Shown here one piece after another: positions 27,377 to 35,331 of a stretch of 64,000 nt of DNA. The first letter of the stretch is position 1. Each line of letters opens with the position of its first letter. The notes under the pieces were generated by a model. It was not told the origin of the DNA and did not search any database. It saw only the letters and a list, made by a program, of their open reading frames with translations. The position numbers and the translations under genes were made by a program. Location of the stretch: the NCBI RefSeq assembly GCF_019343475.1, contig NZ_CP072453.1:1116001-1180000 (forward strand), in the 5' to 3' direction. This stretch comes from Providencia sp. R33. GTDB taxonomy: Bacteria > Pseudomonadota > Gammaproteobacteria > Enterobacterales > Enterobacteriaceae.

Positions 27377-28104
27377 ATTAACCTCTATTTTTATTAAGAA
27401 TTTTCTGAGACAAAAAACTAGTCAAATATTTACATCAAGTACAATCGTTTTAAACATTTGTTACTCTATTTTTAATCGATTTAAACTATTGATGGATTTC
27501 AAACAGTTGATTGAAATTATAATGTATTGACAGTAACATATTGAAAAATAAGTTTATCAACTAATATCTTATTTTTATGCATTTTTTCCTATATTTGTGT
27601 TGACTATCGCGAATACTCTTAATGCGAGTATTCGCGATAGCATTTTTTTATGTATAAATAAATACCAATATGAATTGGTATTTTATAATTATTGTATGGA
27701 GTTTTATTTATTCATTATTTGAATCATTCATTTTTATTTATTTTATACAAAATTATTTATTATTTTTCACATTAAAAGAACAATAGTGAAATATATATTT
27801 ACCATTGGAAATGATTTGTTACAACTATTTTTATAAAATAGGAGCGAATGGCTTTATTTTATCTTAGGAATAGAGTCAGTATATTGAAATGTATCATTAC
27901 TATATATCAAAATTGGGCGTAATAGTTTAGTTTATCGGCATGTTATTTTAAAACTTGATGGTAGTAATGTAATGATAGCTACTAATATTTTTAGACAGTA
28001 TGAAATGAGTTAAATGGATAGAAGGGGGCTCTGAAAAAATGAGTATTAGGCTGAATTAATCTATCGCATGATGTATCAGAGCCGTGTTGGTGAAATACGC
28101 AGGC
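27377..28104. other. Long AT-rich gap with orphan hairpins
   Basis: 728 bp without a convincing gene. It holds a perfect 15-bp hairpin with a T-tail on the plus strand (27604-27649) and a second AT-rich hairpin at 27661-27684 (AATACCAAT / ATTGGTATT). A 24-codon ATG frame at 27848-27922 follows AGGAG at only 3 bp, which I do not accept. Base composition is lower in GC than the flanks. Confidence 0.45.
27604..27649 (+). terminator. Strong terminator-like hairpin with no upstream gene
   Basis: Perfect 15-bp arms CTATCGCGAATACTC / GAGTATTCGCGATAG, a 7-nt loop, CA, then seven T. It is oriented to end rightward transcripts, yet nothing on the plus strand upstream encodes a protein back to icd. A TTGACA hexamer at 27527 might start a transcript of about 90 nt; its -10 is poor. 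Confidence 0.6.
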
Positions 28105-28314
28105 TTATCCATTAGAGCAATGTTCAAAATTATGTTTAGCCAGTTTAATCGCTTGCTTCTCAATTTCTCTCAAGGTGAGGTTCATCATATCGAGCCCTTT
28201 GACATCAATTCTTAAATGGTGAACAGATTTATCATCTCCAGTTAGAATGATATCTAAGCCAATTGTTCTCGTGTTTTCTTCTAAAATATTTATTTGAGTT
28301 AAGTTGAATCGCAT
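28105..28314 (-). CDS. Hypothetical 69-residue protein
   Basis: 69 aa, no signal or membrane segment. A beta-rich first half (LDIILTGDDKSVHHLRIDVKG) is followed by an amphipathic helix rich in Lys and Glu. I do not recognise the family. It is a single gene flanked by long non-coding stretches. The reading frame is clean and has codon use like its neighbours. Confidence 0.5.
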   Translation of the reverse strand: MRFNLTQINILEENTRTIGLDIILTGDDKSVHHLRIDVKGLDMMNLTLREIEKQAIKLAKHNFEHCSNG

Positions 28315-28990
28315 AGTGCCGCCTTATTGTAAAATTTTGAATGGTGGTTTTACAAAAATTAATACGACTCTACGTTAAACAGCCATGAATTACCTTAACA
28401 AAGGGTTAAATATTGTAACGAGTAGTATGAAGGAGACAATAAAATTCTACCTATAGAAAGAAGACATCTACAGAGTAGTAGAGTGAAAAGAGAAAATTTT
28501 TCATCTGTTTATACAACTGATTTTATAAAAAAGGTCTGTTACCCAAGTATAACTGGAAGGCATGGTATTTTAACGAGGTACTACTTTCATAAAAAAAGCC
28601 CCTGCAAGCAGGGGTATCTAATGGAAATGTATCTGTATAATTATAGTTATAAAGTGCCGATCATCTAAGTCAGCAAATGGATCATATCAGTGTTTATCTT
28701 TTAATCCAGTTTAGAGTAAAAATAAAAAGTGATAACGATTGGATATTGGATAGAAAAATAGAACTAAATTGATATGAAACAATGAGGTAGAATGTTTTTG
28801 GCCAAGATAAGGAGAAGCCACTTAATAAGTGTATTTAAATGTTAAAAAGTAAAATCCCTATTCGGTTTTTAACATATTGAGGTTGGCTATACAAATTGGC
28901 GGTTGTATATGTATAAAAAACTCCCTTGAAATAACTGATTTACAACATATATCAAAGTAGCGACATTTATAAAAAATCAAGAGGCCACTT
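28315..28990. other. Gap with a leftward orphan terminator
   Basis: 676 bp. The plus-strand open frame 28483-28668 is judged spurious because it runs through the hairpin at 28590 and lacks a convincing ribosome binding site. The leftward terminator and promoter-like elements described separately are the only structure I see. Confidence 0.4.
28590..28641 (-). ncRNA. Candidate small RNA ending at an orphan terminator
   Basis: On the minus strand, CCCCTG-CTTG-CAGGGG is followed by C and seven T, a textbook rho-independent terminator. No minus-strand gene lies between it and the right end of the gap. A promoter-like pair TTGCTG (28676-28671) and TTTATA (28653-28648), spaced 17 bp, would start a transcript near 28641. 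The result would be only about 50 nt; a longer RNA from a farther promoter is equally possible. No similarity to known sRNAs was recognised. Confidence 0.3.
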
Positions 28991-29380
28991 GTGGGAAATA
29001 GACAGTTGGTTAGACAGGCTTTAGATTCTGTATTAGGAAAGCAAATCGGCTCAATACCTGTTATAGAAAAGTTTTTTTCTAGAAACTACATTCAAGTTGT
29101 TGATGGTAAAGAAATTGACTTTGATGAGTTTGTTACGCATATGAAGGTATTAAAGGAAGCAACTGAATCAATTACGATAACAATTAAATCTATCGCGGAG
29201 GGTGATCACTGCGTTCATACTCAACATTTTGCAAAGGCACTGAAAAAAGACGGTTCTTACAGTGAGTATGAAGTATTTGCCTGTTTTACTATCTTAGATA
29301 ATAAAATCGTACGTTGTGAAGAGCTGACGCGAATGATCCAAGGCGGCAAATCCGACCGAGACTTGGGTTCACGAACTTAA
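28991..29380 (+). CDS. NTF2-like / SnoaL-like family protein
   Basis: 129 aa with the cone-shaped NTF2-like pattern: an N-terminal helix, FFSRNYIQVVDGKEIDFDEFVTHM, then strands ending in VFACFTILDNKIVRCEELTRMI. The family covers isomerases, hydrolases and ligand-binding proteins, so no activity can be assigned. The start is GTG with AAGAGG 6 bp upstream. Monocistronic, converging on the metallo-hydrolase gene. Confidence 0.75.
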   Translation: MGNRQLVRQALDSVLGKQIGSIPVIEKFFSRNYIQVVDGKEIDFDEFVTHMKVLKEATESITITIKSIAEGDHCVHTQHFAKALKKDGSYSEYEVFACFTILDNKIVRCEELTRMIQGGKSDRDLGSRT

Positions 29381-29477
29381 CGTAATTATACCTAAGTAAT
29401 TTGAAGGGTAGAAAAATAATTTTTGTTTGTCAGATTAACTGCAAAGTAAATGCCCAGCTTCTTGCTGGGCGAGTTTG

Positions 29478-30320
29478 TTAACGTGGATAAGTGAGCTGTA
29501 AGCCAGCGCCAACTTCTTTAACTGGGGTATGTTTAGCTAAATGTATTTTGGCCGCAAGATCAGTGCAGTGGCATGGGTGGATGTGTAATAAATCCTGCTG
29601 GTTAAAGTAGTTACTCGTCTGTTCTAAAATATCATCAGAGGCTTGTTGTAAGTGAAAACCGCCAATCACTGTGACAATTTTATTGATACCTGTGACGTGT
29701 TTTGCATATTCAACAATGTTGCAAATACCTGAATGAGAACAGCCTGTTATCACAATCAGTCCGGCTGTTGTTTTTATTGCGAGAGCGGTGTCATCAAGGA
29801 CATAATCATCGACGTGCTGTTGGTTTTCATCCAGAGTGATACCGATAGGGGCCTTTCCTTCAAAGTTATTATTTCGAGGTATTTGGCCTAAAAATATAAT
29901 ATTGTCAGACAAATAATATGGTTGTATAGATTCAACGCATGTGAAATAAGCATCAAGTACATTTTTTGGCGTATTCGCACCAATCACTTTCGATTGAAAT
30001 TGTTTTAGTTTTAATGCATCAGGATGATAAATAAGGTGCTTGGGTTGTTTTTGTTCAACATTACGACGGTCAAAATGCTGGATTAAATGACCTAATCCCC
30101 ATGTGTGGTCATTGTGGCCATGTGAAAGCACAAGGTCAGTGATGTCGGCTAAGTCAATATTAAGTGTATGGGCATTATCAATAAAAATGTCAGAGTAACC
30201 GGTATCAAATAATATTTTTTTGCCATCAGCTTCAATGTGATAGCAGACACCTGGCTCACCGCAGAAATAGCTGTCGATGAGTGTGTTGTTATCAACCAGA
30301 ACGGTAATTTTAATTGTCAT
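29478..30320 (-). CDS. Metallo-beta-lactamase-fold hydrolase
   Basis: 280 aa, cytoplasmic. Zinc motif HxHxDH is present as LSHGHNDHTWGLGHL near residue 65. Further ligands appear in GCSHSGICN and HPCHCTD. The overall pattern resembles the MBL-fold group with an extra Cys-rich loop seen in archaeal and bacterial 7,8-dihydropterin synthase-like proteins. The substrate cannot be deduced. A GCCCAGC / GCTGGGC hairpin at 29452-29470 lies at the 3' end. Confidence 0.8.
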   Translation of the reverse strand: MTIKITVLVDNNTLIDSYFCGEPGVCYHIEADGKKILFDTGYSDIFIDNAHTLNIDLADITDLVLSHGHNDHTWGLGHLIQHFDRRNVEQKQPKHLIYHPDALKLKQFQSKVIGANTPKNVLDAYFTCVESIQPYYLSDNIIFLGQIPRNNNFEGKAPIGITLDENQQHVDDYVLDDTALAIKTTAGLIVITGCSHSGICNIVEYAKHVTGINKIVTVIGGFHLQQASDDILEQTSNYFNQQDLLHIHPCHCTDLAAKIHLAKHTPVKEVGAGLQLTYPR

Positions 30321-30477
30321 AGTGGGCTCGTTGTTATTCGAAATAATCGATATATGTTATATCAGATTATTTGTTGGAAATATTCAATGGCAGGGAAACA
30401 CGAGCGAAAGAAAAATATACGAAAGGAAATAAGAATATGGGCACTATGAATAGCGCCCAGTGGTTTAATAATTTAAT

Positions 30478-32145
30478 TTAGTGAAGCTTTTTAATTTTTA
30501 GATCTTTTTTCTGCTCAGTGATGTCAGATGTTTGTGTCTCTTTGGCTTCAACGTGGAAAATAGAAATAATCTTTTCCAATAAATCGGATTGCGATTCGAG
30601 TGCTTTTAATGAAGATTGTAATTCACGTGTCATTGAAGCATTCGCCTGAGTTGTGTTATCTAATTCATTGATAGCAAGGTGGATTTGGCTCACACCGTGA
30701 GTTTGTTCATTAGAAGCAAGGGCAACGCTTTGGATCATCTCGTTAATATTAGAGGTATCCTGAGCGATAGAGACGATATTATCGTTAGCATCCGCAGCCA
30801 ATTGGAAACAATGATTAATTTTATCATTTGAATTATTAATGAGTAATTTAATTTCTTTGGATGCTTGTGTACAACTAATTGATAATTCACGAACCTCATT
30901 AGCCACGACGGCAAAACCTTTCCCATGTTCACCGACTCGAGCAGCTTCGACAGCAGCATTTAACGCCAACAGATTCGTTTGGAAGGCGATATTATCAATC
31001 GTAGAGGTAATTTTGCTGATTTCTTTAGAAAAGTCGACAATATCATCCATATTCTCAACAACATCAGAAATTAGCTCATTGCTCTTATCTATGGTGAGAC
31101 TCGTTGCAGACATGAGCTGACAAGATTGATTTGTGTGTGCCGTATTGAGTTTGAATGAAGAGTCTAATTCTTCAACGCTGGCGGCCGTTTCAACAATTGC
31201 CGCTGCTTGTTGGTCTGCGCGGATGGATAAATCGTGGTTCATTTGAGTGATATCATTCAACTCAACTTTAATATGGTGAGTATTATCATAGATATTTTTT
31301 ACAATTTCAATGAGCTTACTTTGCATATTAGAGACATGCATTTTAAGTAGTTTTATTTCAGAAAGGCCTTTATTATCAAACTGATGATAAAGAATACCTT
31401 GACTAACTTTTTCGATACCATCAATAACTTGGTTGAGAGGGCGGATAAAGAAAAATTGCAAAATAAAACGAATGAACAGTGTGACAATGGTGATTATTGT
31501 AATGATCACAATAAGACCAATGATGCTTTGGTTATAAAGTTTTTCGCTTGAGGCGGCAATGTCGTGGTAACGTGTAATAAGTTGTTGATGATAATTTATG
31601 TAATTTTTTTCAAATGCGTCTTGGAATGATTGTGTGGGTTGATTTAAAAAATCGTAGGTTTTGCCTTCGATTAAGAAGACAGAAAGCTCATTCAGTGCTG
31701 CATATAATGTGTTGTAAGATTTTTCTAAATCAGTGAAAGCTTCACTGTTTTGATACATGGAACTTTCAGAAAAACTTTTCCAATATGCGTTGGTTTGTGT
31801 CATTTTTTGATGATAAAACTGAATAAGACTGTCGATGTCAGTATTCGAGGTTTTCATTTTATTGATGATCAATAAATGGCGAGAGCTTGCACGGTTTAAG
31901 GTATTTCGTGCTTGAAGTAAAGACTGCCACGTATTGTTCAATTCAGTTTGCTCGTTATAAATTATATCTAGATCATTGAGTGTTGCTTGATACTGTTTTA
32001 ACGAGCTAAAGAAAAACCAGCAAGTTGACAGTAGCAGAACGATCAGCAATCCTGAAATAAACCAGACTAACGTCGTCGTTTTGAGGCCAGTGAAGGTAAA
32101 TTTAGCCGAGTTGAATTTAATTTTTTTTGAAGTATCAGACATCAT
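30478..32145 (-). CDS. Methyl-accepting chemotaxis protein, Tsr-like
   Basis: 555 aa. Transmembrane segment 1 is near residues 27-48, followed by a TarH-type periplasmic domain, transmembrane segment 2 near 207-231, HAMP, and the signalling hairpin with LLALNAAVEAAR. The periplasmic motifs LLQARNTLNRA and FLNQPTQSFQDAFEK closely match E. coli Tsr (LLQTRNTLNRA; FFDQPTQGYQDGFEK), including the Arg, Asn and Thr that bind serine. An amino-acid attractant is therefore likely. The C-terminal NWETF tether for CheR/CheB is absent. A sigma-28-type promoter lies 162 bp upstream of the start. No other chemotaxis genes are nearby. Confidence 0.93.
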   Translation of the reverse strand: MMSDTSKKIKFNSAKFTFTGLKTTTLVWFISGLLIVLLLSTCWFFFSSLKQYQATLNDLDIIYNEQTELNNTWQSLLQARNTLNRASSRHLLIINKMKTSNTDIDSLIQFYHQKMTQTNAYWKSFSESSMYQNSEAFTDLEKSYNTLYAALNELSVFLIEGKTYDFLNQPTQSFQDAFEKNYINYHQQLITRYHDIAASSEKLYNQSIIGLIVIITIITIVTLFIRFILQFFFIRPLNQVIDGIEKVSQGILYHQFDNKGLSEIKLLKMHVSNMQSKLIEIVKNIYDNTHHIKVELNDITQMNHDLSIRADQQAAAIVETAASVEELDSSFKLNTAHTNQSCQLMSATSLTIDKSNELISDVVENMDDIVDFSKEISKITSTIDNIAFQTNLLALNAAVEAARVGEHGKGFAVVANEVRELSISCTQASKEIKLLINNSNDKINHCFQLAADANDNIVSIAQDTSNINEMIQSVALASNEQTHGVSQIHLAINELDNTTQANASMTRELQSSLKALESQSDLLEKIISIFHVEAKETQTSDITEQKKDLKIKKLH

Positions 32146-32515
32146 TGATTATTTCCTTTCATACCATCGAGCAGTATGCTTTGAATACATACAAATAACG
32201 ACTTTCAGACATAACGTTGTTAACCAGGCACAAATCAAAGCTGTCCAATAGGCTAAAATGTTATATATAGTCACGCGAAAGCATCAGGCGTAGGGACTAA
32301 TTCAATGTATCGGCACTCTTGATGGATACTTTATATGCAATAATATGACTTAGTTCATAAAAATGAATGAAACATAGGTATGTTTACTTAATTTCTTGGA
32401 ATGGTTAACAAAATGGAAAGAAAATTTTTGAACTGTTGTTTGAATTAATAACATGGTTAACTTTTCAGCAGTAAGAGATGATAATAGGCTAAATTTAAAA
32501 AGGAATTGAACTCTT
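32146..32515. other. Divergent region of the chemoreceptor gene and glpM
   Basis: 370 bp holding the sigma-28-type promoter of the receptor gene (32307-32333) and the unrecognised promoter of glpM. No small ORF or RNA recognised. Confidence 0.5.
32307..32333 (-). promoter_or_regulatory. Sigma-28 (FliA) promoter of the chemoreceptor gene
   Basis: Read leftward: TAAAGTAT, 11 bp, GCCGATAC. Each half matches 7 of 8 positions of the FliA consensus TAAAGTTT-N11-GCCGATAA with exact spacing. It lies 162 bp before the receptor start, giving a 5' leader of about 150 nt. Confidence 0.75.
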
Positions 32516-32854
32516 ATGTTTTCATTATTCTTAAAGTGTCTAATTGGTGCTGTAGCTGTACTTATCATTGCTTTATTTTCACGGAGCAAAGTCTATTATA
32601 TTGCTGGACTGGTGCCCTTATTTCCAACTTTTGCGCTTATTGCACATGTGATTGTTGTACAAGAGCAAGGTACTGAAGCATTAAGAAAAACGGCGTTATT
32701 TGGATTATGGTCCTTAATTCCGTATGCGATGTATTTACTCACGGTCTATATATTTGCAACCAAAATGACTGCTTGGGGAAGTTTGAGCTTAGCAACAATA
32801 ATATGGATAATTACGGCTGCTATTTTGGTTTATATTTGGCAGCTTGTTCAATAA
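32516..32854 (+). CDS. glpM: GlpM family membrane protein
   Basis: 112 aa, nearly all hydrophobic, about four membrane segments. KVYYIAGLVPLFPTFALIAH almost repeats the E. coli GlpM segment KNYYIAGLIPLFPTFALIAH. GlpM of Pseudomonas affects alginate production; the molecular role is unknown. Ribosome binding site AGGAA upstream. Confidence 0.85.
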   Translation: MFSLFLKCLIGAVAVLIIALFSRSKVYYIAGLVPLFPTFALIAHVIVVQEQGTEALRKTALFGLWSLIPYAMYLLTVYIFATKMTAWGSLSLATIIWIITAAILVYIWQLVQ

Positions 32855-33015
32855 AAAAGAAGGCGTTTACTTAAGTTGAATTTTTGGTGAAAAAAATATT
32901 TTCGAATAGATTATTAGACTATAAAAATAAACTGTCTGATTAGCTTTGAGGTCGCAAAACAATCGGTATAGACTATAATAATATTTAATGATTTCTCACG
33001 GGTTATCTCTATAAA

Positions 33016-33417
33016 ATGTTATTAAGATCTTTAGTTTTATTACTTGTTGCTGGGTGTGCATTCATTGCAGGGATCATGACAGAAATCACTCTTGATCCAG
33101 AATTAGATACAGACAGCAGAGTGAGAAGCTCAGTTGAAGACTTCTTGGCATATCCATCTGCTGCAACCTACAAGAATGTGAAATATTATGTGCTCACAAA
33201 AAGTGATGAAGGTGAGGAAACAGGGTACTATTGCGGTGAAGTCTTCGGTTTTGAAAATGAATTGCCTCATGGCTATAAGCGATTTATTGTTAGGTTACAT
33301 AAAAATAAAACAGGCAAAGTAATGATTTCAATTCCATTTGTGGAAAAGACAGATGATATTATTCCCCCTGAACAGTTTGAGTCTGTTTGGGAACGTTATT
33401 GCCATCGTGATGGGTAG
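33016..33417 (+). CDS. Small exported protein, family member A of a local pair
   Basis: 133 aa. A hydrophobic N-terminus (about residues 2-20) includes LLLVAGCAF, but the Cys is not in a convincing lipobox. The rest is periplasmic. The segment EDFLAYPSAATYKNVKYYV, a central YYCGEVFG and the C-terminal Cys align by eye with the protein encoded at 38332 (KKLNQPDSVTFKDVRITL; RVCGLY). The two appear to be distant paralogues of a P-S-A-T-(F/Y)-K-(N/D)-V family. Function unknown. Confidence 0.65.
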   Translation: MLLRSLVLLLVAGCAFIAGIMTEITLDPELDTDSRVRSSVEDFLAYPSAATYKNVKYYVLTKSDEGEETGYYCGEVFGFENELPHGYKRFIVRLHKNKTGKVMISIPFVEKTDDIIPPEQFESVWERYCHRDG

Positions 33418-33431
33418 CTTATTTCTGAGGA

Positions 33432-33468
33432 TTTACATTCGTTAGCCAATTGTTGGCCAACGAATGTA
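33432..33468. repeat. Long inverted repeat after the 33016 gene
   Basis: TTACATTCGTT, one mismatch, GCCAA, a TTG loop, TTGGC, then AACGAATGTAA: a 16-bp near-perfect hairpin in the 57-bp gap between converging genes. There is no proper T-run, so it may be an imperfect terminator or an mRNA-stabilising stem. Confidence 0.6.
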
Positions 33469-33474
33469 AGATAT

Positions 33475-34257
33475 TTAGCAAATTTTAATGGCTAATGTTG
33501 ATAGGAATGTTGGCAAATAATGGTCAACAACAAAACGTGGATGTGGCTGCCAATCTTCCTCAAAACCTGCAATATGAAATCCTACTTTAATCTGCCCGCC
33601 AATTAAATCAGTTAAAGAATGGCCAAATACAAAGGCTTCTTGTTTTTCATTCTTAAGTGAAATTTGTTCTTCGGATAAAGCATCTAATTCAGAAAATGGC
33701 ATGGTATAACTTGGTTTGATAATACCTTGTTCATAATATTTTTTATCTCGGTCACCAATAAAAACGATGGGGTTAAAAAAGCTAGATAATAATTTTCCAC
33801 TTGTTTTTAACACACGGTGACATTCTTGCCAAACAGGATTGACATCTGGAACATACAGGTTAGATATAGGGTGAAAAATAATATCAAACTCTTCGTTGGC
33901 AAACATGGATAGTGAGCGCATATCACCTTGTACAGTTTCTAATGTTAAATGGTCACGTTCTGCGACCATTCTATCTTGCTCAAGTTGTTTTATTGAGAAA
34001 TCAAAAACGGTAACGTGTGCACCCGCTGCGGCTAATACAGGAGCTTGCTGGCCACCACCCGATGCAAGGCAAAGAATTTTTTTTCCATTAATGTCACCTA
34101 ACCAATCTTTTGAAACAGGGCTAGGGGTAAGATGAACTTGCCAGTTGCCTTGTTTAGCTGCAAAAATGGTTTGAGAATCCACTGGTGTAGACCACGCTTG
34201 TTGTGATTCAGCTTGTTTATCCCATGCCTTTTGGTTTACAGAAAGAAAGTCCGTCAT
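33475..34257 (-). CDS. Class I SAM-dependent methyltransferase
   Basis: 260 aa. Motif I ILCLASGGGQQAPVLAAAGA, an acidic motif after VFDFS, and a motif around DIIFHPISNLYVPD define a Rossmann methyltransferase of the Methyltransf_11 type. HRVLKTSGKLLSSFFNP is the usual post-motif region. Substrate unknown. It follows the acetyltransferase gene on the same strand with 64 bp between them. Confidence 0.85.
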   Translation of the reverse strand: MTDFLSVNQKAWDKQAESQQAWSTPVDSQTIFAAKQGNWQVHLTPSPVSKDWLGDINGKKILCLASGGGQQAPVLAAAGAHVTVFDFSIKQLEQDRMVAERDHLTLETVQGDMRSLSMFANEEFDIIFHPISNLYVPDVNPVWQECHRVLKTSGKLLSSFFNPIVFIGDRDKKYYEQGIIKPSYTMPFSELDALSEEQISLKNEKQEAFVFGHSLTDLIGGQIKVGFHIAGFEEDWQPHPRFVVDHYLPTFLSTLAIKIC

Positions 34258-34321
34258 TAAATGTACTCCTTAATACAGTAATTCATTTAGTTTACCAAAA
34301 AATGTACTAAATGGTACTAAA

Positions 34322-34813
34322 TTAATTTCCTATCACTAAATAGTACTCGGTATTATCAAAAATAAAATTTGTGGCAATATGCATGCCTAATTTTTGGTGG
34401 GCGGCTAATGACCGTTGGTTTTGAGTATTAATAAAGGCAACAGGTTTACCTGTATTCAAGGCGCAGATTTTGGCATATAAATTTTTAAGGATATCTTTGC
34501 CTCTGTAAGCATTATCAATACAAACGGGCCCATAAAGCCAGTTCTCTTTGATAAGGTCTGGAAAGCGTTCAAGGATAAAGATGGCAATAGGAGGGAGTGT
34601 GGAAGATAACGGATTAAAACTGAAAACAACACCGATAACGTCTTGAGGTGTGTAGGCGATAATGGTTCCTGAGCTTCCTTTAAAAATAGCTTCTACCTTA
34701 GGAAGTGGAAACTCACCGAGAAGTTCACCGTGGTTAGATGGCGCATTAGCTTGTAACAAATGAGCGACTTTAGGACTATCTGCAAGGTCCATTAAACGAT
34801 ATTGAATAAGCAT
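34322..34813 (-). CDS. GNAT-family N-acetyltransferase
   Basis: 163 aa. It has the GNAT plan: an N-terminal strand and helix, a central strand IIAYTPQDVIGVVFSFN, an acetyl-CoA pyrophosphate loop around YRGKDILKNLY (a degenerate R/QxxGxG/A), and the late NQRSLAAHQKLGM helix. The acceptor is not evident. It is probably cotranscribed with the downstream methyltransferase gene. Confidence 0.75.
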   Translation of the reverse strand: MLIQYRLMDLADSPKVAHLLQANAPSNHGELLGEFPLPKVEAIFKGSSGTIIAYTPQDVIGVVFSFNPLSSTLPPIAIFILERFPDLIKENWLYGPVCIDNAYRGKDILKNLYAKICALNTGKPVAFINTQNQRSLAAHQKLGMHIATNFIFDNTEYYLVIGN

Positions 34814-34928
34814 TTAGCACTCCATTTAACTGAATAAAAATGATTTTTATAATGAATAATATACCTCATTGAAATTGTGATTGTTTAATTTCATAATAAT
34901 GTTAATTATCTTCTTACGATGAAAAAAA

Positions 34929-35273
34929 ATGCTAGCAAAATTATACCCTGTATTTTTACTTGTGATTTCAAATGTCTTTATGATGTTTGCTTGGTATGGA
35001 CATTTAAAGTTTACGACAAAACCGTTATATGTAGTGGTGTTTTTTAGTTGGTTAATTGCTTTTGTTGAATATTGCTTTGCTGTGCCAGCTAACCGATTGG
35101 GACATCAGTTTTACAGTGCAGCAGAATTAAAAACAATGCAGGAAGTTATTACACTCTGTGTGTTTGTGCTTTTTTCAGTTTTATATCTGGGAGAGAGCAT
35201 AACTGTTAACCATATTATAGGTTTTACCCTCATTTTTGCGGGGGCATTTTTTATTTTTAAAGGACCATTTTAA
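34929..35273 (+). CDS. DMT-family membrane protein (DUF486)
   Basis: 114 aa with four membrane segments. LSW-like residues and FVEYCFAVPANRLGHQFYSAAELKTMQE, then FTLIFAGAFFIFKG, are characteristic of DUF486, a half-size relative of the drug/metabolite transporters. No function is known. The ribosome binding site is weak. It diverges from the acetyltransferase gene and converges on the aminotransferase gene. Confidence 0.8.
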   Translation: MLAKLYPVFLLVISNVFMMFAWYGHLKFTTKPLYVVVFFSWLIAFVEYCFAVPANRLGHQFYSAAELKTMQEVITLCVFVLFSVLYLGESITVNHIIGFTLIFAGAFFIFKGPF

Positions 35274-35276
35274 AAT

Positions 35277-35306
35277 AAAAGGAGCAGGTTAGTGCCTGTT
35301 CCTTTT
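35277..35306. terminator. Bidirectional terminator
   Basis: AAAAGGAGCAGG / CCTGTTCCTTTT (one G-T pair) with loop TTAGTG, between the converging DUF486 and aminotransferase genes. Confidence 0.8.
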
Positions 35307-35331
35307 ACTTTGGTCGCGTGGGAACAGGGGA

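Noticed and set aside
27848..27922. 24-codon ORF after AGGAG
   Set aside because: Spacing of 3 bp between AGGAG and ATG is too short and nothing else supports it.
28483..28668. 61-codon GTG frame on the plus strand
   Set aside because: It runs through the orphan terminator hairpin, has no convincing ribosome binding site and a random-looking composition.
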